From an uncultured Pelagibacteraceae bacterium (GTDB taxonomy: Bacteria > Pseudomonadota > Alphaproteobacteria > Pelagibacterales > Pelagibacteraceae): 64,000 nucleotides of DNA. Made by a program: the position numbers and the translations under genes. The DNA is taken from assembly GCA_902574705.1 (NCBI GenBank), contig CACGOM010000004.1:1-64000 (forward strand). The letters are read 5' to 3'. Shown here one piece after another: positions 55,215-64,000 of the stretch. Below the pieces are notes generated by a model. That model saw only the letters and a program-made list of their open reading frames with translations. It did no database searches and was not told where the DNA came from. Position 1 is the stretch's first letter. Each line of letters begins with the position of its first letter.

Positions 55215-55997
55215 ATGAAAATACCTATTTATCAAGTTGATGCATTTACATCTAAGATATTTAAGGGAAATCCTGCAGCTGTTTGTCCACTTAACGAATG
55301 GATTGATCAAGAGATAATGCAAAATATTGCACAAGAAAATAATTTATCCGAAACAGCTTTCTTTGTAAAAAATGATGAAAAATTTGATATTCGATGGTTT
55401 ACACCTTTATCTGAGCTAGATTTAGCTGGACATCCAACATTAGCAACTGCTCATGTAATTTTAAAAGAACTTAAGATAAATTCAGAAACATTAATATTCA
55501 AAACAAAAATTAATGATACCCTTAAGGTTATTTATAAAGATGATTTATACTTAATGGATTTTCCATCAAGAGAACCAGAAATCGAAAAAAAAATCGATAA
55601 AGTTGCTGAAGCGTTAGGTAAAAAACCTGTAGCCCTTTACAAACATCGAGATGCTGTTGCTATTTTTGAGAAAGAGGAGGATATAAAGAATATTTATCCA
55701 AATATGGAAAAATTAAAAAACTTAGATTATCCTGCGGTAATAGTTACAGCTCCAGGAAATGAAGTTGATTTTGTATCTAGGAATTTTGCACCTAAACTAG
55801 GGATTCCAGAAGATCCTGTTACTGGGTCTGCACATTGTGAACTTATCCCTTATTGGTCCAAAATTTTTAATAAAAAAGTTTTAATTGCAAATCAAATATC
55901 GAAAAGAGGAGGTAAACTCTATTGTACTTACAATGGCGATAGAGTTACAATAGGTGGAAATGCAATTACATTTTTAAAAGGAGAAATTGAAATTTAA
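55215..55997 (+). CDS. PhzF-family isomerase
   Basis: A 260-residue protein with the diaminopimelate-epimerase-like fold of the PhzF family. Typical blocks are QVDAFTSKIFKGNPAAV at the N-terminus, the general-base Glu in NNLSETAFF, LAGHPTLATAHVI and the second-half EDPVTGSAHC. True phenazine genes are absent, so the substrate is unknown. It lies in the polyamine operon, 20 bases after the DHS-like gene; a link to polyamine or arginine metabolism is only suggested by position. Confidence 0.9.
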   Translation: MKIPIYQVDAFTSKIFKGNPAAVCPLNEWIDQEIMQNIAQENNLSETAFFVKNDEKFDIRWFTPLSELDLAGHPTLATAHVILKELKINSETLIFKTKINDTLKVIYKDDLYLMDFPSREPEIEKKIDKVAEALGKKPVALYKHRDAVAIFEKEEDIKNIYPNMEKLKNLDYPAVIVTAPGNEVDFVSRNFAPKLGIPEDPVTGSAHCELIPYWSKIFNKKVLIANQISKRGGKLYCTYNGDRVTIGGNAITFLKGEIEI

Positions 55998-56001
55998 TGA
56001 A

Positions 56002-56892
56002 ATGATCAAAAAATTAAAATTTTTGAATAATAAAAGTGGTTTTCTAGGTGTGGATAATAAATTTTCTTTCAAAGAAAAAGTAATTATTGTTCCTTTTGGC
56101 TTGGAAAAAACTGTTAGCTATGGTGGTGGTACAAGAAATGGACCTAAGGAAATAATTAAAGCTTCTCACCAAGTTGAATTATATGATGAGGAACTTAAAT
56201 GCGAACCTTTCAAAAAAATTGGCATTAAAACACTTAAACCATTAAAAATTAAAAAAAATATTAATAAAGCAATAAATCAAATAGCCCAAATAAATCAAAA
56301 AATTCTAGACGATAAACTTTTTCCCATCACTCTTGGTGGTGAACACTCTATTACACCAGGTTGTATAAAACCTTTTGCAAAAAAATATAAAAAATTAACT
56401 CTTTTACATTTTGATGCTCATGCTGATTTAAGAGAAAGTTATGCTGGTGAAAAGTTTTCACATGCTTCAGCAATAAAAAGATGTATAGATCATAAAAATA
56501 TATCTGTAATATCTTTTGGGATAAGAAATATTTCTGCAGAAGAAATTCCAATTTTAAAAAAAAATAAAAAAAGAATAAGCATTTACTGGGCTAAAGATAA
56601 AAAAAAATGGGATCTAAAAAAATTTAAGAAACAAATTAAAAATAGGGATGTTTATATTACATTTGATGTTGATGGATTTGATTCTAGTATTATGCCAGCA
56701 ACTGGAACTCCAGAGCCAGGTGGAATATTTTGGGATGAAGCTTTAGAGATAATAAAAATTGCAAGTAAAAATTCAAAAATAGTTGGTGCAGATGTTAATG
56801 AGTTAGCGCCAATTAAAGGCTTTAATAGTTACAATTTTTTAGTAGCAAAACTAGTTTATAAAATCTTGTCTTATAAATTTTTACTTAAATGA
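56002..56892 (+). CDS. speB: Agmatinase/arginase-family ureohydrolase
   Basis: A 296-residue binuclear manganese ureohydrolase. Metal-binding motifs are GGEHSIT, DAHADLRESY and FDVDGFDSSIMPATGTPEPGG. The ATG at 56002 follows the PhzF stop by four bases; a TTG at 55987 is an alternative start. In this operon agmatinase (agmatine to putrescine and urea) is most plausible. No arginine decarboxylase is in the window, so guanidinobutyrase or arginase activity cannot be excluded. Last gene of the polyamine operon. Confidence 0.9.
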   Translation: MIKKLKFLNNKSGFLGVDNKFSFKEKVIIVPFGLEKTVSYGGGTRNGPKEIIKASHQVELYDEELKCEPFKKIGIKTLKPLKIKKNINKAINQIAQINQKILDDKLFPITLGGEHSITPGCIKPFAKKYKKLTLLHFDAHADLRESYAGEKFSHASAIKRCIDHKNISVISFGIRNISAEEIPILKKNKKRISIYWAKDKKKWDLKKFKKQIKNRDVYITFDVDGFDSSIMPATGTPEPGGIFWDEALEIIKIASKNSKIVGADVNELAPIKGFNSYNFLVAKLVYKILSYKFLLK

Positions 56893-56893
56893 T

Positions 56894-57442
56894 TTAAACT
56901 GGCTTAAAAGTTTTTAATAACAATCTAAAAGGTACTAACATTAATAAAGCTACAAACAGTTTAACTGCTAAATCACCCAGTGCTAAAGTGAACCAAGGTA
57001 TTCCGGTTGCATAAAAAGCAATTGAGAAGAATAAAAAAGTATCAATTACTGATCCATTTATTGAGGACGCTAGTGGTGGTACAAACCAATATTTATTTCT
57101 AAGCTTATCAAATACAAAGACGTCAATTCTTTGTGAAACTATAAATGCAGTTCCTGAACCAATAGCAATTCTTATTGAAATCAAGTCTGAAAAATTTGTT
57201 GAAAAAAAAAGTGTAAATGTAACTCCAATAAAAAAACCAAAGTAAACAACTTTTTTTGCTACTTCTTTACCAAAAGATCTATTTGCAAGATCAGTAATCA
57301 AAAAAGCAATGGGATAAGTAAATGCGCCATATGTAAGTACTTCGGATAATCCATTATAATGAATTGGGAATTGAACTAAATAGTTAGAAGCTAATACAAC
57401 AACCCCCATAATCACAGATAAAAATAGAACTGTCTTATTCAT
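56894..57442 (-). CDS. Queuosine precursor transporter YhhQ-like
   Basis: A 182-residue VUT-family (DUF165) membrane protein with about six helices. Signatures are EVLTYGAFTYPIAFLITDLANRSFGKEVAKKVVYFGF and the SQRIDVFVFDKLRNKYWFVPPLASSINGSVIDTFLFF block. The family imports queuine or preQ bases for tRNA modification. It lies downstream of rpmB on the same strand. No queuosine synthesis genes are in the window, consistent with a scavenging role. Confidence 0.92.
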   Translation of the reverse strand: MNKTVLFLSVIMGVVVLASNYLVQFPIHYNGLSEVLTYGAFTYPIAFLITDLANRSFGKEVAKKVVYFGFFIGVTFTLFFSTNFSDLISIRIAIGSGTAFIVSQRIDVFVFDKLRNKYWFVPPLASSINGSVIDTFLFFSIAFYATGIPWFTLALGDLAVKLFVALLMLVPFRLLLKTFKPV

Positions 57443-57462
57443 TGATACAAAATATATAAAAA

Positions 57463-57744
57463 CTAGGCGCTTTTAGCCAAAAGAATTTTTTTAATTTTTT
57501 TTAATCTGGGAGATAAATTTTTTTTTTTTGCAGAAATTAAGAATTGATCGAAGCTTCCTTTTTTGTCTACTGTTCTCATACCTGCATTAGAAACAGTTAA
57601 TTTAAGTGATTTATTCAAAGATTCACTTTTAAATCTTACTTTTTTCAAATTGGGTAAAAATCTTCTTTTTGTCTTATTATTAGCATGACTAACATTATGA
57701 CCTTTAAGAGGTATTTTACCAGTGAGTTCACATTTTTTAGACAT
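57463..57744 (-). CDS. rpmB: 50S ribosomal protein L28
   Basis: A 93-residue L28. It begins [24 protein letters not shown], then [13 protein letters not shown] and the [13 protein letters not shown] segment, all standard. The zinc-type Cys pair of some L28 proteins is reduced to one Cys. It is a structural component of the large subunit. On the minus strand between pyrD and the queuosine transporter. Confidence 0.98.
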   Translation of the reverse strand: MSKKCELTGKIPLKGHNVSHANNKTKRRFLPNLKKVRFKSESLNKSLKLTVSNAGMRTVDKKGSFDQFLISAKKKNLSPRLKKIKKILLAKSA

Positions 57745-57794
57745 AATAATTTTGAGAGGTATATTTCAGCTACAGTTTTCAGTCAAGTTTATAT

Positions 57795-58829
57795 TTAGTT
57801 AGACCCCACTATTTCTTCGATATTTTTAACCCCATCTGAACTCAAAATACCATCTAATTCTTCAGAAATTTTATTTACTATATTAGGACCTTGATAAACC
57901 ATGCCGGTATATAATTGTACATAATTTGCACCTGAGCTAAACTTTTCATAAGCACTTTTACCTGAGTCAACTCCGCCAACTCCTATTATTTTAATTTTAT
58001 TTTTAAAAATTTTATAAAATTCTTTTATAATTAGATTTGATTTTTGTTCTATTGGTTTGCCAGATAATCCTCCCTTTTCAAATTTGTTGATATTTTGTAA
58101 ATTATCTCTAGTTCCATCAGATGTATTTGAAATTATTACAATCTCTATATTATATTTTAATAGTATATTTCCAATAATATCTAAATCTTTCAATTCTAGA
58201 TCTGGCGCAATTTTAACAGCAATCTTTGTAGCTAATTTTTTTTTATTATTTTCTTCATTTAATGCATTTAATAATTCCTCTAATTCTTTTGGATTTTGAA
58301 AACTTCTTAAATTTTCTGTATTTGGAGATGAAATATTTATTGTAATATAGTCACATAAATTATTTAAATTTTTAAAACATTTTAAATAATCGTCTGTTCT
58401 ATTTTTTGAGTTTTTATTTGGACCAATATTAATTCCTAACAATCCTCTAGGGGGGTCATTTTTAATATTATTTGCAGCCTTTTTAGACCCTATATTATTA
58501 AAGCCAAGTCTATTAATTAAAGCCTGATCTTCTTCAAGTCTAAATACTCTAGGTTTTGGATTTCCAAACTGAGGCTCTGGTGTAATAGTACCAACTTCAA
58601 CAAAGCCAAATCCCAATTTAAATAATGAATTATATACCTCAGCATTTTTGTCAAAACCTGCCGCTATACCAATAGGATTTATTATTTCTTTATCTAAAAA
58701 ATTTACTTTTAAAGTTTCATAATTTTTAACCTTTACTGGCACCACTTTGGTTTTTAAGGCTTTAATTGCTAAATCATGGGCCGTTTCTGGATTAAATTTA
58801 AATATTAAAGATCTTATTTTTTCAAACAT
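57795..58829 (-). CDS. pyrD: Dihydroorotate dehydrogenase (class 2)
   Basis: A 344-residue membrane-associated, quinone-linked DHODH of pyrimidine synthesis. The N-terminal helix FEKIRSLIFKFNPETAHDLAI anchors it. FMN and substrate motifs are PIGIAAGFDKNAEVYN, GFGFVEVGTITPEPQ, GNPKPRVFRL and ITINISSPNTENLR with the catalytic Ser, and the late IIGVGGVDSG. It overlaps lysS by eight bases on the same strand, so they are cotranscribed. Confidence 0.97.
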   Translation of the reverse strand: MFEKIRSLIFKFNPETAHDLAIKALKTKVVPVKVKNYETLKVNFLDKEIINPIGIAAGFDKNAEVYNSLFKLGFGFVEVGTITPEPQFGNPKPRVFRLEEDQALINRLGFNNIGSKKAANNIKNDPPRGLLGINIGPNKNSKNRTDDYLKCFKNLNNLCDYITINISSPNTENLRSFQNPKELEELLNALNEENNKKKLATKIAVKIAPDLELKDLDIIGNILLKYNIEIVIISNTSDGTRDNLQNINKFEKGGLSGKPIEQKSNLIIKEFYKIFKNKIKIIGVGGVDSGKSAYEKFSSGANYVQLYTGMVYQGPNIVNKISEELDGILSSDGVKNIEEIVGSN

Positions 58830-60399
58830 TATGTATTTTTTCTGAGATAAGTTTTTTTGTTTCCTCTATACCGAAAAAGCTTATGAAGAAACCTAATCTT
58901 GGCCCATTTTCATCACCAAAGACAACTTCGTAAATCAATTTAAACCAGTCCCTTAGATTATCTTTATATCCATTTTCCTTTCCAACAGAATAAATTTTTG
59001 TCTGTATTTCCTCAGGTAACATTTTATCATTACATTCTGATAAAGCGTTTATTAATTCTTCTAATGCCTTTTTTTCTTCTGTGCTTGGTTTTTTATATTT
59101 TTTATTCTCTTTAATCACCTCATTAAAATATTTAATGGAATATTCAATTAATTTGTCAAAAATAGGAAAGTTATTCTCTTTAATATTAGGTTTATATTTT
59201 TTTACAAATTTCCAAAGTAAATCTTTTGAATTTGCATTACTTGTCTCTACTAAATTTAAAAGCATAGAAAAAGTCATGATCATTTCTTCTTTTGGCACTA
59301 TGCCATTATGTACATGCCAAACTGGATTTAAAATAAGTTGTTTTTCTTCTTGATTTTTTGATTTATCTATAAAGTCTAAATATTCATCTACAGCTTTTGG
59401 CACAATTTCTTTATAAAGTTTTTTTGCTCTTTTTGGATTTTGGTACATAAACAAAGATAAGCTTTCAGGTGAAGCAAACTCTAACCACTGATCAATTGTA
59501 ATTCCATTTCCTTTTGATTTAGATATTTTTTCACCTTTCTCATCTAAGAATAATTCATATGCAAATCCTGATGGATTTCTCTTTCCTAATAGATTTATTA
59601 TTTTAGTTGATAATATTGCGCTCTCAATTAGATCTTTACCATACATTTCAAAATCTACATCTAGTGCATACCATCTCATTGCCCAATCTACTTTCCATTG
59701 AAGCTTACATTCACCATTCAAAACACTTTTTTCTAATTTTTTACCATTGTTATCAAATATAATTATTGATTTACTTTCATTAATTTCTGCCACTGGAATT
59801 TCCAAGACCTTACCAGTTTCTGGACAAACAGGTAAAAAAGGTGAATATGTTTTTTGTCTTTCTTTACCAAGTGTTGGAATAATAATATCCATTATTCCCT
59901 GATAATTTTGAAGAATTAACTCTAAAGTATTGTTGAATTTTCCTGAGGTATATAAATCTGTTGAACTTTTAAATGTGTATTTAAATCCAAATTGATTTAG
60001 AAAATTTTTTAACATTTCATTATTATGCTCACCAAAGCTACCAAATTTATGGAAAGGGTCTGGAACTTTTGTAAGAGGTTTATTTAAATTTTTTTCTAGT
60101 AAATCTTTATTTGGAATATTATCAGGAACTTTTCTCAACCCATCCATATCATCTGAAAAAGTTACAATCTCTTTTGGAATATCAGTTAATTGATTTAGTG
60201 CATTAACAATCATTGAAGTTCTAGCAACTTCACCAAAAGTGCCTATATGTGGTAGACCACTTGGCCCGTACCCTGTTTGTAAAATAATTTTATTTTTTTT
60301 ATCTATATATTGTTTTCTTTCTTTAAGAATTTTTTTAGCTTCAACAAATGGCCAAGCGTTAGTTTTCTCAATTGTAGATTTGTCTATTGATGGTTTCAT
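58822..60399 (-). CDS. lysS: Lysyl-tRNA synthetase, class I
   Basis: A 525-residue class I LysRS, the archaeal-type enzyme found in many alphaproteobacteria instead of the class II form. The Rossmann signature HIGH-like GPSGLPHIGTFGEV is near residue 46, and the KMSKS-like KISKSKGNGI near residue 287. A C-terminal helix-rich anticodon domain follows. It charges tRNA-Lys in the cytoplasm. It is first in the lysS-pyrD-rpmB-yhhQ minus run and is divergent from trkH (79 bp). Confidence 0.96.
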   Translation of the reverse strand: MKPSIDKSTIEKTNAWPFVEAKKILKERKQYIDKKNKIILQTGYGPSGLPHIGTFGEVARTSMIVNALNQLTDIPKEIVTFSDDMDGLRKVPDNIPNKDLLEKNLNKPLTKVPDPFHKFGSFGEHNNEMLKNFLNQFGFKYTFKSSTDLYTSGKFNNTLELILQNYQGIMDIIIPTLGKERQKTYSPFLPVCPETGKVLEIPVAEINESKSIIIFDNNGKKLEKSVLNGECKLQWKVDWAMRWYALDVDFEMYGKDLIESAILSTKIINLLGKRNPSGFAYELFLDEKGEKISKSKGNGITIDQWLEFASPESLSLFMYQNPKRAKKLYKEIVPKAVDEYLDFIDKSKNQEEKQLILNPVWHVHNGIVPKEEMIMTFSMLLNLVETSNANSKDLLWKFVKKYKPNIKENNFPIFDKLIEYSIKYFNEVIKENKKYKKPSTEEKKALEELINALSECNDKMLPEEIQTKIYSVGKENGYKDNLRDWFKLIYEVVFGDENGPRLGFFISFFGIEETKKLISEKIHNV

Positions 60400-60478
60400 G
60401 TTTTTGTTGATATTTTAACAGTTTTATTGATTGTTAAAATGTTGAAATTTATTTACCATAAAATAATGTCCATGCAAA

Positions 60479-61927
60479 ATGTACAATTATAAAACTGTTT
60501 TTTATACACTTGGTACACTCCAGATTGTTTTAGGGGTATTTATGCTGATACCTGTGCTAATTCAGTTGATTTATAACGAGTTAGATTCGGGGTTTATATC
60601 GGCCTCTTTAATTACAATTGTTTTTGGAGTGCTATTTTTTATTTCAAATTTAGATCACAATAAAAATATTGACCTTCCTCAGGCTTTTATCTTAACTGCT
60701 CTATCCTGGATATCGATCGCGATTTTTGGCTCCTTGCCTTTCGTTTTTTCAAAGCTCAACCTGAATTTTACAGATGCCTTTTTTGAGAGTATGTCTGGAA
60801 TTACTACGACAGGGTCAACTATACTTGTTGATCTTGATAACACTCCAAAAGGAATTCTTTTATGGAGAGCAATTCTTCAATGGCTTGGTGGAATAGGTAT
60901 AATTCTTATGGCTATAACTTTAATGCCAATAATGAATATTGGTGGCATGCAGTTATTTAAAATATCTTCTAATGATAATGCAGAAAAAATTTTGCCAAAG
61001 TCTAAAGAAATTTCGATAAGATTAATTTTTATATATTCCCTGCTTACTTTTGTATGTGCGATATTTTACAAATTATTTGGTATGAATTATTTTGATAGTT
61101 TAACTCATTCAATGACAACAATAGCAACTGGAGGATTTTCAAATTATAACGATTCAATAGGTTACTTTAATAATCCATTAATTGAACTTAATGCAGTAAT
61201 TTTTATAATATTAGGAAGTATACCTTTTATATCATATATAAAATTTTTAAGCGGTGATAAAAAAGTCTTTATTAATGACGCACAAATAAATTTTTTCATT
61301 AAAACTATAATTATCTCTGTAATTATTATTTTTATTTTTTTGTATTCAAAAAATTTTGAAACTGGAACTCTATTATTAAGACAAGTTTTGTTTAATGTTG
61401 TTTCAATCTTAACTGGAACTGGGTATGTTACTACTAATTATAGTGAATGGGGAAGTTTTCCATTAATCTTTTTTTTAATTTTAATGTTTATTGGTGGATG
61501 TGCTGGCTCAACAGCTTGTGGATTAAAAATATTTAGAATTCATATATTGTATAAATTTTTTGTAATGCAGTTAAAAAAATATATTTATCCAAGAGGTGTG
61601 TTTGTTTTAAAATATGGTGATAATGCATTAAATGAAAAATTTATTTCATCAATAATTTCTTTTGTTTTTTTGTATATAATTATTTTTTTTATAATAACTG
61701 CACTTTTATCAATTAGTGGATTAGACTTTATTACATCTGTTTCTGGTGCAGCAACATCTATATCTAATGTAGGTCCTGGATTAGGCGGAATGATTGGTCC
61801 AAATGGAAATTTTTCTTTATTACCCGACTTTTCTAAATGGATTTTAAGTATAGGAATGATTTTGGGTAGACTGGAACTATTCGCTATAATAGTATTATTT
61901 ATTCCATCATTTTGGAGAAGATATTAA
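60479..61927 (+). CDS. trkH: Trk potassium uptake channel subunit TrkH
   Basis: A 482-residue K+ channel/transporter of the Trk family. It contains four pore loops, of which ESMSGITTTGSTI, MTTIATGGFSN, SILTGTGYVTTNYS and GAATSISNVGPGLG show the selectivity-filter Gly (TTG, TGG, TGT, NVG). Helix content and length are normal. It needs the cytoplasmic NAD-binding subunit TrkA, which is not in the window. Its stop overlaps the ampG start by one base. Confidence 0.96.
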   Translation: MYNYKTVFYTLGTLQIVLGVFMLIPVLIQLIYNELDSGFISASLITIVFGVLFFISNLDHNKNIDLPQAFILTALSWISIAIFGSLPFVFSKLNLNFTDAFFESMSGITTTGSTILVDLDNTPKGILLWRAILQWLGGIGIILMAITLMPIMNIGGMQLFKISSNDNAEKILPKSKEISIRLIFIYSLLTFVCAIFYKLFGMNYFDSLTHSMTTIATGGFSNYNDSIGYFNNPLIELNAVIFIILGSIPFISYIKFLSGDKKVFINDAQINFFIKTIIISVIIIFIFLYSKNFETGTLLLRQVLFNVVSILTGTGYVTTNYSEWGSFPLIFFLILMFIGGCAGSTACGLKIFRIHILYKFFVMQLKKYIYPRGVFVLKYGDNALNEKFISSIISFVFLYIIIFFIITALLSISGLDFITSVSGAATSISNVGPGLGGMIGPNGNFSLLPDFSKWILSIGMILGRLELFAIIVLFIPSFWRRY

Positions 61928-63300
61928 TGTTAGAAAAAAATCAAAGCTGGTCTCAATCAATATTAGTCTACAAAGATATTAGAATGTTAAGAATATTGCT
62001 TTTGGGAGCAATAAGTGGATTTCCTTGGGTATTAATAGCTAGCAGTTTAAGTCTTTGGTTAAAAGAAGAAGGTTTAAGCAGATCTACTATCGGATGGGCA
62101 GGTTTGATATTTGGTGTTTATGCATTTAATTATTTATGGGCACCAATAATAGATAGAATTCAAATTCCATTTTTAACAAAAAAATTGGGACACAGACGAG
62201 GTTGGATAGTTCTAATGCAAATTATAATTTTGGTTAGTCTATTTATTTGGAGTTTAATAAATCCAACACAAAATTTAGCATTATTAATTGGCGTCGGTTT
62301 AATTATTGCAATAGCGTCAGCAACACAAGATATAACGGTTGATGCTTTAAGAATTGAGCAAATTAATACAAATGAAGGAAAGGCTATGGCTGCAGGAGCT
62401 GCTATGGCGGTTGTAGGATGGTGGACTGGTTATAAGTTGGGAGGAGTAATAGCTTTATTTACTGCAGAATTCTTTGAGAATTTAGGAATTGAAGATTACT
62501 GGCAAACTACCTTTTTAGTCTTGGGTGTAGTAATTATTTTAATGAATATTGCCCTAATGTTTGTACACGAGCCAATTTCAACTGATAGACAATCAAAGCA
62601 AAAAGAAACTGATAAAATGATTCAAAGTAAGTTAGGTTCTCATAATCCAATCAAAGCTTTTATTGCTTACATTACAGGTACAATTGGTGGGCCAATTATT
62701 AGTTTTTTCAAAAAAAATGGTTTTTCAATTGCGGTCGGTATTCTTGGATTTGTGTTTCTTTTTAAAATTGGAGAGGCATTCCTTGGAAGGATGTCAATTG
62801 TATTTTATAAAGAGATTGGATTTTCCAAAGGTGAAATAGCAATTTATTCAAAAACATTTGGTTGGGTTACGACGGTGGTGTTTACATTGATTGGTGGTAT
62901 ATTTGCTATGAGAGCCGGAACAGTCAAAACAATGTTTGTTGCAGGTGGTTTTATGGCGGCAACAAATCTTCTATTTGCTGCACTTGCTTGGTCTGGTAAA
63001 TCAGAGTGGTTATTTGCATTAGCTGTAATAGCTGATGATATATCTGCTGCATTTGCTACAGTCGCATTTGTTGCATTTATATCTTTACTTGTTGATCGTA
63101 CTTATACAGCAACGCAATATGCGCTTCTTGCTTCGATTGGTACCGCTGGAAGAACTACTCTAGCTTCATCTTCTGGAGCTTTGGTTGACTGGCTAAATGG
63201 TGATTGGGGTACTTTTTTTATCCTAACAGCTTTAATGGTAATACCCTCATTAATTTGTTTGTGGTTTATAAGAGAAAAAATAAAAGTTGGTGAAAAATAA
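61927..63300 (+). CDS. ampG: AmpG-like MFS permease
   Basis: A 457-residue major-facilitator transporter of the PAT/AmpG branch. Features are SGFPWVLIASSLSLWLKEEG near residue 28, WAPIIDRIQIP, RRGWIVLMQ and the ATQDITVDALRIEQ helix, which are typical of AmpG muropeptide permeases. It would bring anhydro-muropeptides into the cytoplasm. The ATG at 61927 is preferred to one at 61912, which lies inside trkH. The NlpC/P60 gene follows with an 11-bp overlap, supporting a recycling role. Confidence 0.85.
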   Translation: MLEKNQSWSQSILVYKDIRMLRILLLGAISGFPWVLIASSLSLWLKEEGLSRSTIGWAGLIFGVYAFNYLWAPIIDRIQIPFLTKKLGHRRGWIVLMQIIILVSLFIWSLINPTQNLALLIGVGLIIAIASATQDITVDALRIEQINTNEGKAMAAGAAMAVVGWWTGYKLGGVIALFTAEFFENLGIEDYWQTTFLVLGVVIILMNIALMFVHEPISTDRQSKQKETDKMIQSKLGSHNPIKAFIAYITGTIGGPIISFFKKNGFSIAVGILGFVFLFKIGEAFLGRMSIVFYKEIGFSKGEIAIYSKTFGWVTTVVFTLIGGIFAMRAGTVKTMFVAGGFMAATNLLFAALAWSGKSEWLFALAVIADDISAAFATVAFVAFISLLVDRTYTATQYALLASIGTAGRTTLASSSGALVDWLNGDWGTFFILTALMVIPSLICLWFIREKIKVGEK

Positions 63301-64000
63301 TTTTTTTAATAAATCACCTATTATCAATGTATTAGAAAAACCAAAAAAAAATTCTAATATCAGTTCACAAATTTTATATGGTGAAAGATTTAAAGTACTT
63401 TCAAAAAATAAAAATTTTTATAAAGTTAAGAATTATTACGATAATTACATTGGTTTTATTAGCAAAAAAATAAAGTTAGAGGCATTATTTAATCCATCAC
63501 ATAAAATTAAAACTCTTAAATCTCAAATTTATTTTGGTACTGATAAAACAAAAAAGATATCGTCCAATCATTATTTGCCTTTTGGAAGTAAATTAAAGAT
63601 AATTAAAAAAAATAAAAGTTTTATCATGTTTGAAAAAAATCAATGGATAAAATTTAAAGATACGTGCATTATTTCAAAGAAAGAAAAAAATTTTATCAAA
63701 ATTTTGAAACTGTTTATTAATTGTCCATATAAGTGGGGTGGAAAAACTTTTGAAGGAATTGATTGCTCTGCTCTTCTTCAGATTTATTATAAATATAATA
63801 ATAAATATTTTCCAAGAGATACCATAGATCAAATTAAACAAAAAAAGGGTCACAAATACAAAAAAAATCTTAAAAAGGGTGATATTATATTTTGGAAAGG
63901 TCACGTTGCTGTTTGTATAAACTCTAAAGATTTAATACATGCCTATGGACCTAGTAAAAAAGTGGTCGTAATGCAGATACGAAAAACAATAAAAAGAATT
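63290..64000 (+). CDS. SH3/NlpC-P60 peptidoglycan endopeptidase (3' end cut off)
   Basis: From a GTG at 63290 overlapping the ampG stop, the frame stays open to the window edge for 237 codons. The first ~120 residues look like bacterial SH3 domains (ILYGERFKVLSKNKNFYKV, YIGFI). Then comes an NlpC/P60 domain with the catalytic Cys in GIDCSALLQ and His in KGHVAV. Such YkfC-type enzymes cut the D-Glu to diaminopimelate bond of muropeptides. No signal peptide is visible, so it probably works on peptides brought in by AmpG. The start codon is inferred. Confidence 0.82.
   Translation, partial: MKNNFFNKSPIINVLEKPKKNSNISSQILYGERFKVLSKNKNFYKVKNYYDNYIGFISKKIKLEALFNPSHKIKTLKSQIYFGTDKTKKISSNHYLPFGSKLKIIKKNKSFIMFEKNQWIKFKDTCIISKKEKNFIKILKLFINCPYKWGGKTFEGIDCSALLQIYYKYNNKYFPRDTIDQIKQKKGHKYKKNLKKGDIIFWKGHVAVCINSKDLIHAYGPSKKVVVMQIRKTIKRI

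Overview
The window is about 30% GC with dense, short-spaced genes, frequent 1-8 bp overlaps, A/T homopolymers and Lys/Asn/Ile-rich proteins. The gene content (DUF1476 ATPase-inhibitor-like protein, ChvG/ChvI, ActR/RegA, class I LysRS, TsaE-AmgK-MurU, GroESL) is alphaproteobacterial. Together these point to a streamlined marine member of the SAR11 clade (Candidatus Pelagibacter or a close relative). This is inferred from composition and gene content, not from a database match. No tRNA, rRNA, CRISPR array, insertion sequence or prophage was recognised.

Layout. 1-3870: end of groES, groEL with its terminator, then typA/bipA. 3867-10067: YczE-like membrane protein, DUF6134-like exported protein, PmbA/TldD protease pair, DCC-family thiol protein, and a TerB/J-domain protein with a TPR protein. 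10064-16943: Lys-rich coiled-coil gene that appears to need a -1 frameshift, cyclopropane-fatty-acid synthase, a frameshifted DapA-family gene, a GT9 glycosyltransferase, a membrane J-domain protein and an oligopeptidase B-like S9 peptidase. 17043: a small heat-shock gene whose short 5' UTR looks like a ROSE RNA thermometer.

17536-30029 is a purine-use island. Two purine permeases (NCS2/UraA type and AzgA type) lead into two divergent operons. The minus operon reads uraH-xdhA-xdhB-guaD-puuD-PRTase. The plus operon reads uraD-alc-allA-puuE. Together they encode guanine to xanthine to urate to allantoin to allantoate to ureidoglycolate to glyoxylate plus urea. PuuD lacks its usual C-terminal cytochrome c, and a free small cytochrome c lies at the edge of the island.

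30056-45274: a three-domain sugar epimerase/cupin/C-methyltransferase fusion, a GT17 enzyme, a 3-methyladenine glycosylase, an EamA exporter, MsrA, a sulfurtransferase, an RND pump whose adaptor appears to lack the alpha-hairpin, a lytic-transglycosylase-like lipoprotein, a nuclease, the DUF1476 protein, VanZ, GpmA and MurU-AmgK-TsaE. 45228-52829: AhcY, ChvG/ChvI, DNA polymerase I, BioY and the response regulator RegA. 52976-56892: a polyamine operon (ornithine decarboxylase, deoxyhypusine-synthase-like enzyme, PhzF-like protein, agmatinase-family enzyme) preceded by a leader with a strong terminator hairpin. 56894-64000: queuosine-precursor transporter, L28, PyrD, class I LysRS, TrkH, an AmpG-like permease and a truncated NlpC/P60 hydrolase. 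AmpG, NlpC/P60, AmgK and MurU together suggest cell-wall recycling.
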